NCBI GenBank assembly: GCA_025464025.1 | Contig: JAODBP010000167.1 | Location: 1-17,941 of the forward strand | Direction: 5' to 3' | DNA: 17,941 bases | Origin: Actinomycetes bacterium | GTDB taxonomy: Bacteria; Actinomycetota; Acidimicrobiia; Acidimicrobiales; CADCSY01 | Shown here: one piece after another, positions 6,117 to 13,610 of the stretch | How positions within the stretch are numbered: the first letter of the stretch is position 1 | Layout of the letters: each line of letters begins with the position of its first letter | Notes under the pieces: generated by a model | Told to the model about the DNA's origin: nothing | Database searches by the model: none | What the model saw: only the letters and a program-made list of their open reading frames with translations | Translations under genes and position numbers: made by a program

Positions 6117-6713
6117 ATGATCGTGGTCGTGGCGGCGCTGAAGGGCGGGGTCGGCAAGACGACCACGTCGATCTACCTGGCGGCCGCGGCCGCCACCGGG
6201 CGCCGCGAGGTGCGCCTGGTCGACGCCGACCCTCAGGCCTCGGCGGCCGAGTGGTGGGAGGCCGGCGTCGACGAGCAGCTGGCCAAGGTCGGCCTGGTCG
6301 AGGCGCCGACCGATCGGCTGCTGGGGAGGGCCCTGGTCGGGTTGACCGACGAGGACATCGCCATCGTCGACACGCCGCCGGGCCAGGAGCGCCTGCTGAC
6401 CAAGGCGCTGGAGCAGGCCGACGCCGTGGTGCTGCCGACGCGCATCGGTGGGGTCGAGACCGGGCGGGTCGACGCCGTGCTGGAGATGGTCCCGAAGGGC
6501 GTGCCCGTCGGCGTCGTGGTCTCGTCGGCCCGCACCTACACCCGCGACTACCAGGACGCCATCGCCGAGTGGGCGGAGCAGGACGTGCGGGTCTGGGGCA
6601 CGGTGCCGGAGCGGGTCTCGATCGCGGCCGGCCCTCGCAACGCCCTCTCCTTCGACGGCATGCTCGCCTACAAGGAGATCTGGCGGAAGGTCCAGCGCTC
6701 GGTCAAGCCGTAG
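6117..6713 (+). CDS. Orphan ParA/MinD-family P-loop ATPase (ParF-like)
   Basis: A 198-residue deviant Walker-type ATPase. The signature KGGVGKTT (9-16, with Lys9 as the deviant lysine) is followed by LVDADPQASA (34-43) and IVDTPPGQ (83-90), the A' and B motifs of the family. ParA-type proteins dimerise on ATP, bind DNA or membranes non-specifically, and position plasmids, chromosomes or large complexes. At under 200 residues it is close to small ParF-type plasmid ATPases and lacks the N-terminal DNA-binding extension of large ParA proteins. No ParB/ParG partner or centromere-like repeat is visible nearby, so the cargo is unknown. It stands alone between the amidohydrolase and an opposing gene, whose 3' end it overlaps by 11 bases. 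Confidence 0.88.
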   Translation: MIVVVAALKGGVGKTTTSIYLAAAAATGRREVRLVDADPQASAAEWWEAGVDEQLAKVGLVEAPTDRLLGRALVGLTDEDIAIVDTPPGQERLLTKALEQADAVVLPTRIGGVETGRVDAVLEMVPKGVPVGVVVSSARTYTRDYQDAIAEWAEQDVRVWGTVPERVSIAAGPRNALSFDGMLAYKEIWRKVQRSVKP

Positions 6714-7557
6714 CCCAGGCGTCGAGGGTGCGGACCGCCTCGACCGTGGCGTAGCCCCGCCACTCGAGGGCGGCGGCGGGGGAGAACGAGGGGAAGTCGA
6801 CGGTCCAGCCTCCGTCGTCCTGCTGGCCGGCGGCGAGCCACGCGACGTCCGCGTCCAGCGCGGCCGGCGAGTAGAGCCGCCTCGCTCGCGAGTCGGGCGA
6901 CGGCACGACCTTCATCGGGTGGAGCACCTCGCCCTCGACCCCGCCCTCGACGGCCAGCAGGCCGTCGGCCGGCACGAACGTGGCCAGGTGGTCGAGCAGG
7001 TCGTCGGTGCCGTCGACGGCGGCGAGCATCCGGGCGGCGAACAGCAGCTCGTAGGCGTGGGGCGGGCCGTCGATGGCCCGGATGGCGTCGAGGCACCACG
7101 CCGTCGCCGGCGCCAGCCACGGGTGCGATCCCACGCCGTCGTCGAACCGGGCGGCGAGCTGGGCGTTGGCCACGACCTGGGCCGTGATCTGGAGGGCGGA
7201 CGTCGTCGTGTCGGCACCCGTCCACCACGGGGCGCACCCGGTCGGGTCATCGATGGGCAGGGCGAACGGGAGCCCGCCGTCGGGGAGCGACACCGACTGG
7301 AGCCAGTCGCACAGCGCTCGCGCCTGGGTCGTCGGCTGCCCGAGCTCGGCCAGGACCTCGAAGGCGTGCATGGCGCCCGTCGGCTGGCTGCCCGGCGAGC
7401 GCAGGTCGGGCTCGATGCCCCAGCCGTAGCCCCCGTCGTCGTTGCGGAACCCGTCGAGGGCGGCCAGCACGTCGCCGCCCGCCAGCCGCCGCCAGTCGAG
7501 CACCCGGCCGTGCGTGGCCACGAACCGCTCCGCCGCTTCCCTGTCGAACGTCGTCAT
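6703..7557 (-). CDS. Alpha/alpha-toroid protein (prenyltransferase/squalene-oxidase repeat-like), 284 aa
   Basis: No specific function recognised. The 284 residues look all-helical with repeated glycine/aromatic turns typical of terpenoid-cyclase/prenyltransferase toroids: NDDGGYGWGIEPDLRSPGSQP begins at residue 39, LPDGGLPFALP at 91, and QDDGGWTVDFPSFSPAAA begins at 246, resembling QW motifs. No DxDD cyclase motif or signal peptide is apparent. I start it at the ATG at 7557-7555, which has a GAGGA sequence upstream and begins family-like sequence; the frame extends 18 codons further upstream to an ATG at 7611 with low-complexity residues and an overlap with the MarC gene. It is the last gene of the minus-strand run that also holds a larger toroid protein, suggesting a shared pathway. 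Its stop overlaps the opposing ParA-like gene by 11 bases. Confidence 0.82.
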   Translation of the reverse strand: MTTFDREAAERFVATHGRVLDWRRLAGGDVLAALDGFRNDDGGYGWGIEPDLRSPGSQPTGAMHAFEVLAELGQPTTQARALCDWLQSVSLPDGGLPFALPIDDPTGCAPWWTGADTTTSALQITAQVVANAQLAARFDDGVGSHPWLAPATAWCLDAIRAIDGPPHAYELLFAARMLAAVDGTDDLLDHLATFVPADGLLAVEGGVEGEVLHPMKVVPSPDSRARRLYSPAALDADVAWLAAGQQDDGGWTVDFPSFSPAAALEWRGYATVEAVRTLDAWATA

Positions 7558-7603
7558 GCGGCCATCGTCCTCTGGTCGACGGCGCGCGTCTTGAACGGAA
7601 CGG

Positions 7604-8212
7604 TCATCCAACGCCGTGGCGGACCCACTGCTCGATCGCCTTGGCCACGAGCTGCACGCCGATCGCCGCGACCAGCAGGCCGAAGATCCGGGACAGCAGG
7701 TGGATGGCGTTCGGCTTCAGGATCCGGGCGATGAACGTCGAGAACCGGAGCACGAGGAACACCACGACCAGCACGGCGACCAGGGCCAGGATCACCGTGC
7801 CCTTGTCGGTCCAGTCGTGCGACCGGCGCATGTAGACCATGGCCGTGGCGATGGCGCCCGGCCCGGCCAGGATCGGCGTGCCGAGCGGGACGAGGGCCAC
7901 GTTGCCGGCCGTCGCCCGCATCGAGTCGTCGTCGCTGCCGTGGAACAGCTCGAGCGCCACGACCAGCAGCAGCAGGCCGCCCGCCACCTGGAGCGCCTCC
8001 AGCGTGATGCCCAGCGAGTCGAGCAGCTGCTCGCCGACCAGGGCGAAGATCAGGATCACGACGGCGGCCACGATCGACGCCTGGAGGGCCGACCGCGCCC
8101 GCAGCGAGCCGTTCTGCTCCCGCGTGAGCGAGAGGAAGATCGGGATGCTCCCGAGCGGGTCCATGATCACCAGGACGGTGACGAACACGTCGGACAGCAG
8201 CGCGGTGTCCAT
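7604..8212 (-). CDS. MarC/UPF0056 family integral membrane protein
   Basis: A 202-residue polytopic protein with about six predicted membrane segments (roughly 6-28, 44-63, 72-90, 104-127, 139-157 and 172-192). The two family signatures are clear: DPLGSIPIFLSLT (18-30) and the related PLGTPILAGPGAI (109-121), an internal repeat typical of the MarC/NAAT transporter superfamily. Biochemical function is not settled for most members; a small-solute or amino-acid export role has been proposed for some. The start is a plain ATG with no strong ribosome-binding site. It sits 42 bases after the larger toroid gene and about 46 bases before the smaller one, so it is probably in the same transcription unit and might export or import a pathway product. 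Confidence 0.9.
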   Translation of the reverse strand: MDTALLSDVFVTVLVIMDPLGSIPIFLSLTREQNGSLRARSALQASIVAAVVILIFALVGEQLLDSLGITLEALQVAGGLLLLVVALELFHGSDDDSMRATAGNVALVPLGTPILAGPGAIATAMVYMRRSHDWTDKGTVILALVAVLVVVFLVLRFSTFIARILKPNAIHLLSRIFGLLVAAIGVQLVAKAIEQWVRHGVG

Positions 8213-8254
8213 GCGCCGGCCAGTCTTGCCGCCCAGGACCGGTTCGGGTCGAGG

Positions 8255-9310
8255 TCAGTCCGGGTCGTTGACCGGGTCGCTGGTGTCGACCAGCTCGGGG
8301 AGCGAGCTGTGGTCGACGAAGAGCTGCCACGCCGGGCTCGCCTGGGCCAGGGCGTCGGCGGCCAGGACCACGGCGGCGGCCGTGTAGGTCGAGCGCTCGT
8401 TGCCCGGGAAGTGCTCGAGCTCGGGGTAGACGATGCCGGTGAAGTAAGCGCCGTCGGCGTCGCGGAGCACCTGGATCCAGCGGAACAGGTCGAGGGCCTT
8501 CTCGTCCTCGCCCACGGCCAGGTGGGCCATCACGCACTCGCAGGTCTCGGCCGCCGTGGTCCACGGGTTCGAGCTGACGCAGCGCGTGCCCTTGCCCTCC
8601 ATGATGAAGGTGTCCCACCCGTCGCGGAGGCGCTCGCGCCCGGCCTCGCCGAGGACGGCGCCACCGAGCACCGGGTAGTACCAGTCCATGGCCCAGCGGT
8701 CCTTGGGCTCGAACGCCTCGGGCACGTGGCGGATCACGTGCGACAGGCGGGCCGCCGACAGCTCCCAGTCGGGGCGCTCGTGGCCGAGGTGCTCGGCGAT
8801 GGCGATCGCGCACCGGAGGCTGTGGCAGATCGACGACGACCCGGTGAGCAGGGCGAACGGCCACGGCGTGCCGTCGGGGTGGCGGGCCCAGAGGATCTCG
8901 CCCCGCGGCGTCTGCAGCTCGAGCACCCACTCGATGGCCCGGTCGACGGTCGGCCAGATGGCCTCGAGGAAGCCCTCGTCCTGGGTGAGCAGGTGGTGGT
9001 GCCAGGCGCCGGCCGCCACGTAGGCGATGACGTTGGCGTCGTACTTCGGGTCCTCGATGCCGTCGGCCAGGTAGTAGTGGTGCCAGGAGCCGTCCGGCCG
9101 CTGGCTGTCGATGAGCCACTGGTAGGCCCGCTCGGCCTCGGTGCGGAACCCGCCCAGGTCGAGCGCCATGGCCGCCTCGATGTGGTTCCACGGGTCGGCG
9201 TGGCCGCCGGGGAACCACAGGACCATCCCGCTCGGCTGCTGGTCGGCGATGATCGACTCGGCCGTCTGGCGCACCTGCTCGGCCGTGAGGATGCCGGGGA
9301 CCTCGATCAT
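8255..9310 (-). CDS. Alpha/alpha-toroid protein (prenyltransferase/glycoside-hydrolase-like), 351 aa
   Basis: A 351-residue, probably cytoplasmic alpha-helical toroid protein of unknown activity. Recurrent motifs such as SQRPDGSWHHYY (69-80), KYDANVIAYVAAGAWHH (89-105), TPRGEILWARHPDGTPWPF (134-152) and a GSSSICHSL segment (157-165) are like those in proteins annotated as prenyltransferase/squalene-oxidase repeat or six-hairpin glycosidase fold. The start ATG (9310-9308) overlaps the methyltransferase stop (ATGA), which fixes the start and shows translational coupling. I recall the gene order glycosyltransferase, methyltransferase, toroid protein as a conserved actinobacterial set, which suggests action on one glycosylated or methylated lipid or sugar intermediate. 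Whether it acts on an isoprenoid or a carbohydrate cannot be decided from sequence alone. Confidence 0.85.
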   Translation of the reverse strand: MIEVPGILTAEQVRQTAESIIADQQPSGMVLWFPGGHADPWNHIEAAMALDLGGFRTEAERAYQWLIDSQRPDGSWHHYYLADGIEDPKYDANVIAYVAAGAWHHHLLTQDEGFLEAIWPTVDRAIEWVLELQTPRGEILWARHPDGTPWPFALLTGSSSICHSLRCAIAIAEHLGHERPDWELSAARLSHVIRHVPEAFEPKDRWAMDWYYPVLGGAVLGEAGRERLRDGWDTFIMEGKGTRCVSSNPWTTAAETCECVMAHLAVGEDEKALDLFRWIQVLRDADGAYFTGIVYPELEHFPGNERSTYTAAAVVLAADALAQASPAWQLFVDHSSLPELVDTSDPVNDPD

Positions 9311-10029
9311 GCGGCCTCCGGCTTCTGGGCGTACACGATGAGGCTCTTCCCCAGCACGGGGCTCAGCACCTTCTCGGCCGTGCGGGTCAGGGCCGGACCC
9401 TTGACGATGTCCCAGGTCAGCAACCGGAGGTAGGCCTTCACCGCCGGGTGCTCGCTGTTGGTCGGGCCGACCGCGCACTTCAGCCACCAGTAGGGCGAGT
9501 GGAGGGCGTGGGCGTGGTGGGCCGCCGTCGGCTTCAGCCCGGCGCCGCGCAGCACGGCCTTGATGACCCCACGGCTGTAGATGCGGACGTGGCCGCCCCG
9601 CACGAACGGGGCGTGGTACTCGTCGTTCAGCGCCCAGCACACCCGCTCGGGGAACCAGGCCGGGATCGTCACGGCGATGGTGCCGCCCGGGCGCAGCACC
9701 CGGGTGAGCTCCTTCGCCGCGGCGTGGTCGTCGGGGATGTGCTCCATCACCTCGGAGGCGATGATGCGGTCGAACGTGCCGTCGGCGAACGGGAGCCGGA
9801 GGGCGTCGCCGTTGGCCGGGCTGATCCGACCCTCGGGGATCTCGCCGGCCTGGACCATGGCGTAGGTCGTGTCCCGCACGGCCTTCAGCTCGCCGAGGTC
9901 GAGGTCGACGGCGGTGACGATGGCACCTCGCCGGGCGGCCTCGAAGGCGTGGCGGCCACCGCCGCAGCCGAGGTCGAGGATGCGGTCGCCGGGCTGGAGC
10001 CCGAGGGTGTCGTAGCGGGCGGTGAGCAA
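9307..10029 (-). CDS. Class I SAM-dependent methyltransferase (UbiE-like)
   Basis: A 240-residue methyltransferase. Motif I ILDLGCGGG (17-25) binds S-adenosylmethionine, the acidic loop VDLDLGELK (41-49) follows, then ANGDALRLPF (72-81), FDRIIASEVMEHI (86-98) and the post-motif LRPGGTIAVTIP. The C-terminal third (aromatic and His-rich around YHAPFVRGGHVRIYS and HALHSPYWWLK) is where the substrate should bind. The start is a TTG at 10029-10027: the preceding in-frame codon is the TAG of the upstream glycosyltransferase, so nothing earlier is possible, and family members as I recall begin with MLT followed shortly by GLxPGD. Stop and start are directly adjacent (TAGTTG), implying coupled re-initiation. 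The acceptor substrate is unknown; the GT4 and toroid neighbours suggest a shared glycolipid or sugar product. Confidence 0.9.
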   Translation of the reverse strand: MLTARYDTLGLQPGDRILDLGCGGGRHAFEAARRGAIVTAVDLDLGELKAVRDTTYAMVQAGEIPEGRISPANGDALRLPFADGTFDRIIASEVMEHIPDDHAAAKELTRVLRPGGTIAVTIPAWFPERVCWALNDEYHAPFVRGGHVRIYSRGVIKAVLRGAGLKPTAAHHAHALHSPYWWLKCAVGPTNSEHPAVKAYLRLLTWDIVKGPALTRTAEKVLSPVLGKSLIVYAQKPEAA

Positions 10030-11295
10030 CTACCGGCCCCGCACGATCTCGATGACCTCGCGGTACTGGTCGATCGTCTTCTCGGCCGTCACCGTCCAGG
10101 ACCAACGCTCGATCACCCGGTTGCGGCCGGCCTGGCCGATCGCGGCCCGGCGGGCGGGATCGTCGAGCAGCTCGCCGATGGTGTGGGCCAGCGCACCGGC
10201 GTCGGCGGGGGGCACGAGGGCGGCCGTGGTGCCGTCGCGCCCGACGACCTCGGGGATGGCGCCGCCGGTGGTGGCCACCACGGGCACGCCCGACGCCATG
10301 GCCTCGATGGCCGGCAGGGAGAAGCCCTCGTACAGCGACGGGATGATCGCCAGCTCGGCTTCGGCGTAGAGCTCGACGATGCGCTCGTCCTCGACGCCGC
10401 TGACGAAGTCGATGTGCGGGAGGAGGTCGAACCGCTCGATCGTGCGCATGACCGGGCCGCCCGGGTTGGGCTTGCCGATGACCGTGAGGCGGACGTCGGG
10501 GCGCTCGACCCGCAGCTTGGCCACGGCCTCGAGGAGGTGGACGAGGCCCTTCATCGGCACGTCCGACGACGACGTCGTCATGAGCCGTCCGGGGACGCGC
10601 TCGATGTGGGGGAGCGGTCGGAACAGCTCGGGGTCGACGCCCACGTTGACGACGCGCATCTTGTCCGGGTCGACGCCGTGCCCGGTGACGATGTCGCCGA
10701 AGCTGTTCTCCGAGACCGTCATGATCCGGGGCAGCTGCTGGGCCACCTTCGACTGCATCTTGGTGAAGGCGTAGAACCGGCTGGCCCCGAAGCGGCGCCA
10801 CGCGTTCGGCGCGCTCTCCATGTCGATGCGACGGTCGACGGTGATCGGGTGGTGGATCGTGCCGAGGATCGGCAGGCCGGCGGCCTGGATGTCGAGCAGG
10901 CCCGAGCCCATGCACTGGTTGTCGTGGAGGATGTCGAACTCGCCGACCCGGGGGATGATCGCCTTGGCCGCCCGGGCGCTGAACGCCCACGGCTCGGCGA
11001 ACGTGCCGGTGAACAGGGTGCGGGCCGCCTCGGCCACGTCGATCCGGCCGTGGAGCTGCCACGGCCACGGGACGTGGAACGGGAAGTGCTCCCACATGTC
11101 CAGGCTGGGCAACTTGTGCAGCGTGACGCGGGGGTCGAGCACCGGGTACGGCTGCCCGCTGTAGACCTCGACGTGGTGGCCGAGGTCGGTGAGGGCCTTG
11201 CTGAGGTGGCGCGTGTAGACGCCCTGGCCACCGCAGTGGGGCTTGCCCCGGTAGGTCAGGAGGGCGACGCGGAGGGGACGATCAGCCTCGGGCAT
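10030..11295 (-). CDS. GT4-family glycosyltransferase
   Basis: A 421-residue GT-B-fold retaining glycosyltransferase. The N-terminal domain opens with VALLTYRGKPHCGGQGVYTR (10-29), whose glycine-rich loop binds the acceptor or donor phosphate. The C-terminal donor site carries MTTSSSDVPMKG (239-250) and the EGFSLPAIE signature with Glu323 and Glu331 (the EX7E motif), followed by SGVPVVATTGGAIPE. There is no signal peptide or clear membrane span, so it acts in the cytoplasm or at the inner membrane face on a nucleotide-sugar donor. It is first in the minus-strand cluster, in the same reading frame as the downstream methyltransferase and separated from it by a single TAG. A TTGACC/GAGACT promoter lies upstream. 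The product could be a glycolipid, polysaccharide or small glycoside. Confidence 0.92.
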   Translation of the reverse strand: MPEADRPLRVALLTYRGKPHCGGQGVYTRHLSKALTDLGHHVEVYSGQPYPVLDPRVTLHKLPSLDMWEHFPFHVPWPWQLHGRIDVAEAARTLFTGTFAEPWAFSARAAKAIIPRVGEFDILHDNQCMGSGLLDIQAAGLPILGTIHHPITVDRRIDMESAPNAWRRFGASRFYAFTKMQSKVAQQLPRIMTVSENSFGDIVTGHGVDPDKMRVVNVGVDPELFRPLPHIERVPGRLMTTSSSDVPMKGLVHLLEAVAKLRVERPDVRLTVIGKPNPGGPVMRTIERFDLLPHIDFVSGVEDERIVELYAEAELAIIPSLYEGFSLPAIEAMASGVPVVATTGGAIPEVVGRDGTTAALVPPADAGALAHTIGELLDDPARRAAIGQAGRNRVIERWSWTVTAEKTIDQYREVIEIVRGR

Positions 11296-11305
11296 GAGGT
11301 TGGGA

Positions 11306-11335
11306 AGTCTCCGTCGTTCTGGACCAAGCGGTCAA
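11306..11335 (-). promoter_or_regulatory. Putative promoter of the GT4/methyltransferase/toroid cluster
   Basis: On the minus strand TTGACC (11335-11330) is followed after 18 bases by GAGACT (11311-11306), ten bases before the ATG at 11295. The -35 is good and the -10 poor (three of six). The predicted leader is only a few bases. The roughly 114-base gap to the divergent phosphatase gene must also hold that gene's promoter, which I cannot pin down. Confidence 0.4.
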
Positions 11336-11409
11336 GTTCTGGGTGACGTCGGGGTGAACACCCTCCGCGCCAGCAGGGATCCGGCGCCCGGGGCGGAACC
11401 TCAGGAGTC

Positions 11410-12798
11410 GTGGAGACCCCCTTCGGCGACCTGCCCGACCGCCATGTCGCGTCCATGTCGATGGCCGAGCGCCACGCCGCCCTGTCCCGCCGGACGTTCC
11501 TCGGCGGAGCGCTCGCCGGTGGCGTGGCCCTGGCCTTCGGCCCGACGCTCTGGCGCCAGCCCGGCTACGCCGCCACGCCCGCGTCGGCGCCCCACCTCCA
11601 GTACGGCGCCGACCCCATGCGCCAGATGGTCGTGTCGTGGTCGACCGACGGCCCGGTGCAGGGCGCCGTGCTCGACGTCGGCACCGACCGCGGGTACGGC
11701 CGGGTGATCCAGGCCGACAGCCGGGCCGTGCGGGGCACGAAGACCGTGTACCACCACGCCGTCGTCGACCGGCTCCAGCCCGGTGGGATCTACCGCTACC
11801 GGCCCCGCCACAAGGGCGGCGTCGGGGCCGAGGGCCACTTCCGCACCGCGCCCAGCCAGGCCGACCGGTTCACGTTCACCGCCTTCGGCGACCAGGGCAC
11901 CAGCGCCGGCGCCCGGGGCATCACCGCGCTCGTGGCCAGGCAGGCCCCCGCCTTCCACGTGCACGCCGGCGACCTCTGCTACGCCTACTCGACGGGCACG
12001 GGCGAGGCCGGCCCGGTGAACCCGGCCACGTGGGACGACTGGCTCGGGATCATCTCGCCGGTCGCCTCGACGGTCCCGTGGATGCCGGCGGTCGGCAACC
12101 ACGAGATGGAGAGCGGCTACGGGCCCCAGGGCTACGACGGCGTCCTCGCCCGGTTCTCACTGCCCCACACCGGCGCGGCGAAGGTGCCCTCCACGTGGGG
12201 CTTCCGGTACGGCAACGTCGCCGTGCTCGCCCTCGACGGCAACGACGCGTCGTTCGAGATCCCCCACAACCTGGGGTGGACCGAAGGCCGCCAGGACGCC
12301 TGGCTGAAGGCCACCCTCACCAAGCTGCGCCGCGACCCGAGCATCGACTTCATCGTGGCCACCTACCACCACTGCTCCTACTGCACGAACGCCGTGCACT
12401 CCTCCGACGGCGGGCCCCGCCAGCGGTGGGACGCTCTGTTCGACGACCACGACGTCGACCTCGTGATCAACGGCCACAACCACTGCTACGAGCGGACCCA
12501 CCCGCTGCGCCGCGGGAAGGTGGCCGACGACGGCACGATCTTCGTCACCGCCGGCGGTGGCGGGCAGACGGCGTACCAGGCCTCGCTCGGTGCCGTCTCC
12601 TACGTCAACGTCGAGCACGGGGCCCGGGTGCCGGAGCCCTCGACGTGGTCGGCCACCCGCTACAACGACCTCTCGTTCCTCGCCTGCGACGTGGCCGGGA
12701 AGCGCATGACGCTCCGCGCCATCAAGGCCGACGGCTCGGAGATCGAGCGGGTGGTGCTGGACAAGTCGAGGGACAGGGCTACAGCAGCTGCCAGCTGA
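11410..12798 (+). CDS. Tat-exported purple acid phosphatase-like metallophosphoesterase
   Basis: A 462-residue enzyme. A twin-arginine signal SRRTFLGGALAGGVALAFG (26-44) predicts folded export. A fibronectin-III-like domain (about 58-148) precedes the calcineurin-like catalytic domain, as in plant-type purple acid phosphatases. Metal ligands are visible in order: GDQG with Asp161, GDLCYA with Asp188 and Tyr191 (the iron-binding tyrosine of the purple enzymes), GNHE with Asn230, YHH with His320, and GHNHCYER with His356 and His358. It probably hydrolyses phosphate esters outside the membrane. The GTG at 11410 has AGGAG just two bases upstream; ATG codons at 11455 and 11461 would give a shorter, equally good Tat signal and cannot be excluded. 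It lies divergent to the GT4 cluster and overlaps the opposing epimerase gene by 20 bases at the 3' end. Confidence 0.92.
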   Translation: METPFGDLPDRHVASMSMAERHAALSRRTFLGGALAGGVALAFGPTLWRQPGYAATPASAPHLQYGADPMRQMVVSWSTDGPVQGAVLDVGTDRGYGRVIQADSRAVRGTKTVYHHAVVDRLQPGGIYRYRPRHKGGVGAEGHFRTAPSQADRFTFTAFGDQGTSAGARGITALVARQAPAFHVHAGDLCYAYSTGTGEAGPVNPATWDDWLGIISPVASTVPWMPAVGNHEMESGYGPQGYDGVLARFSLPHTGAAKVPSTWGFRYGNVAVLALDGNDASFEIPHNLGWTEGRQDAWLKATLTKLRRDPSIDFIVATYHHCSYCTNAVHSSDGGPRQRWDALFDDHDVDLVINGHNHCYERTHPLRRGKVADDGTIFVTAGGGGQTAYQASLGAVSYVNVEHGARVPEPSTWSATRYNDLSFLACDVAGKRMTLRAIKADGSEIERVVLDKSRDRATAAAS

Positions 12799-13570
12799 AG
12801 GTGGCCTCGGCCACCAGCGGCAGGCCGGGCTCGACCACGATCGGCGTGAGCCGGAGGGCGTCGGGCGGCCCGGTCTGGGGCTCCACGCACACGGCGTGGC
12901 TGGGCTTGTCGAACACGACGAGGTCCATGCAGGTGGTCTCCACCGTGAGCTCGAGGGCCTCGGCCCAGCGCAGCACGGGCGGGCCACCGAGCTCGGTGAA
13001 GCAGTCGTCCCACGGGCCGGCCGTCGGCGTGACCAGCTCGCCCGACGGGATGCCGTCCGGGTCGCGCTGCCACATGGCGCCGGCGTCGAACGTCAGCTCG
13101 AGCTCGCCGCCCCGGGACAGGCGCCGCCGCCACCACGGGTGCCAGCCGCACGAGGCCGGGAACGGCTCGTCCTCGGCCCACACCTCGAGCCGCAGCTCGA
13201 GGGCGTCGTCGTCGACCCGGACGCGGTGCACGACGCGGCCCTTGAACGGCCAGCCGTCGCCGAGGTCGGCGACGAGGACGGCATCGGTCTCCTCGGCGTG
13301 GTCAACCTTCCAGGCCTGGTCGAACACCGTCCCGTGGATGGCGTGGGGCGGGAGGTTCCGCACGAGCTGGTGCTCCTGGCCGGCGTAGCGGAAGCGGCCG
13401 TCGCGCACCCGACCGGCGAACGGCGCCATCGGGTAGCAGCCCCAGTCGAGGGCGCCGTCGCCGGCCCCGACCAGCAGCTCGAGGTCGTCGACGCGGATCG
13501 ACGAGATGCGACCGCCTCGCTCGGCGTCGATCGTGACCGTCGTCGGTCCGGCGGCGATCTCCACCTCCAC
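12779..13570 (-). CDS. Aldose 1-epimerase (galactose mutarotase) family protein
   Basis: About 263 residues of a galactose-mutarotase-like beta-sandwich. Catalytic residues by family alignment: His76 and His79 in NLPPHAIHG (71-80), His144 in CGWHPWW (141-147) and the general base Glu230 in [11 protein letters not shown] (228-238). Such proteins interconvert alpha and beta anomers of hexoses or hexose-phosphates; the shorter length and EPQTGPPDA ending resemble the YeaD/YphB-like or generic aldose-epimerase branches, so the sugar is uncertain. The frame is open for 93 more codons upstream, but these run through the opposing dtd gene and are not real. I place the start at GTG 13570 because TACCCT lies 7 bases before it, the same leaderless arrangement as the divergent dtd gene; GTG 13564 is an alternative. 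Confidence 0.88.
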   Translation of the reverse strand: MEVEIAAGPTTVTIDAERGGRISSIRVDDLELLVGAGDGALDWGCYPMAPFAGRVRDGRFRYAGQEHQLVRNLPPHAIHGTVFDQAWKVDHAEETDAVLVADLGDGWPFKGRVVHRVRVDDDALELRLEVWAEDEPFPASCGWHPWWRRRLSRGGELELTFDAGAMWQRDPDGIPSGELVTPTAGPWDDCFTELGGPPVLRWAEALELTVETTCMDLVVFDKPSHAVCVEPQTGPPDALRLTPIVVEPGLPLVAEATFSWQLL

Positions 13571-13577
13571 CCGGACC

Positions 13578-13583
13578 AGGGTA
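13578..13583 (-). promoter_or_regulatory. Putative -10 box of the aldose epimerase gene (leaderless)
   Basis: On the minus strand TACCCT is followed by 7 bases and GTG 13570. It faces the dtd -10 box at 13598-13603; both promoters share the 40-base divergent gap. Confidence 0.45.
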
Positions 13584-13597
13584 GGTCGCCCACTCCC

Positions 13598-13603
13598 TAC
13601 GGT
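13598..13603 (+). promoter_or_regulatory. Putative -10 box of dtd (leaderless)
   Basis: TACGGT followed by 7 bases and the ATG at 13611, with no ribosome-binding site between. The same hexamer precedes the lnt-like gene on the other strand. Confidence 0.5.
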
Positions 13604-13610
13604 GGGGTCG

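Noticed and set aside
7558..7611. An upstream ATG giving the smaller toroid protein 18 more residues.
   Set aside because: The added residues are charged and low in complexity, overlap the MarC gene's end, and lack family-like sequence.
8255..11095. A 946-codon minus-strand open frame across three genes.
   Set aside because: Only its last 351 codons (from the ATG at 9310) look like a protein family; the rest is an Arg/Pro/Gly-rich shadow of the methyltransferase and glycosyltransferase.
11296..11409. A possible small gene, RNA or terminator in the longest intergenic gap.
   Set aside because: It separates divergent genes and appears to hold only promoters; I saw no convincing hairpin or coding sequence.
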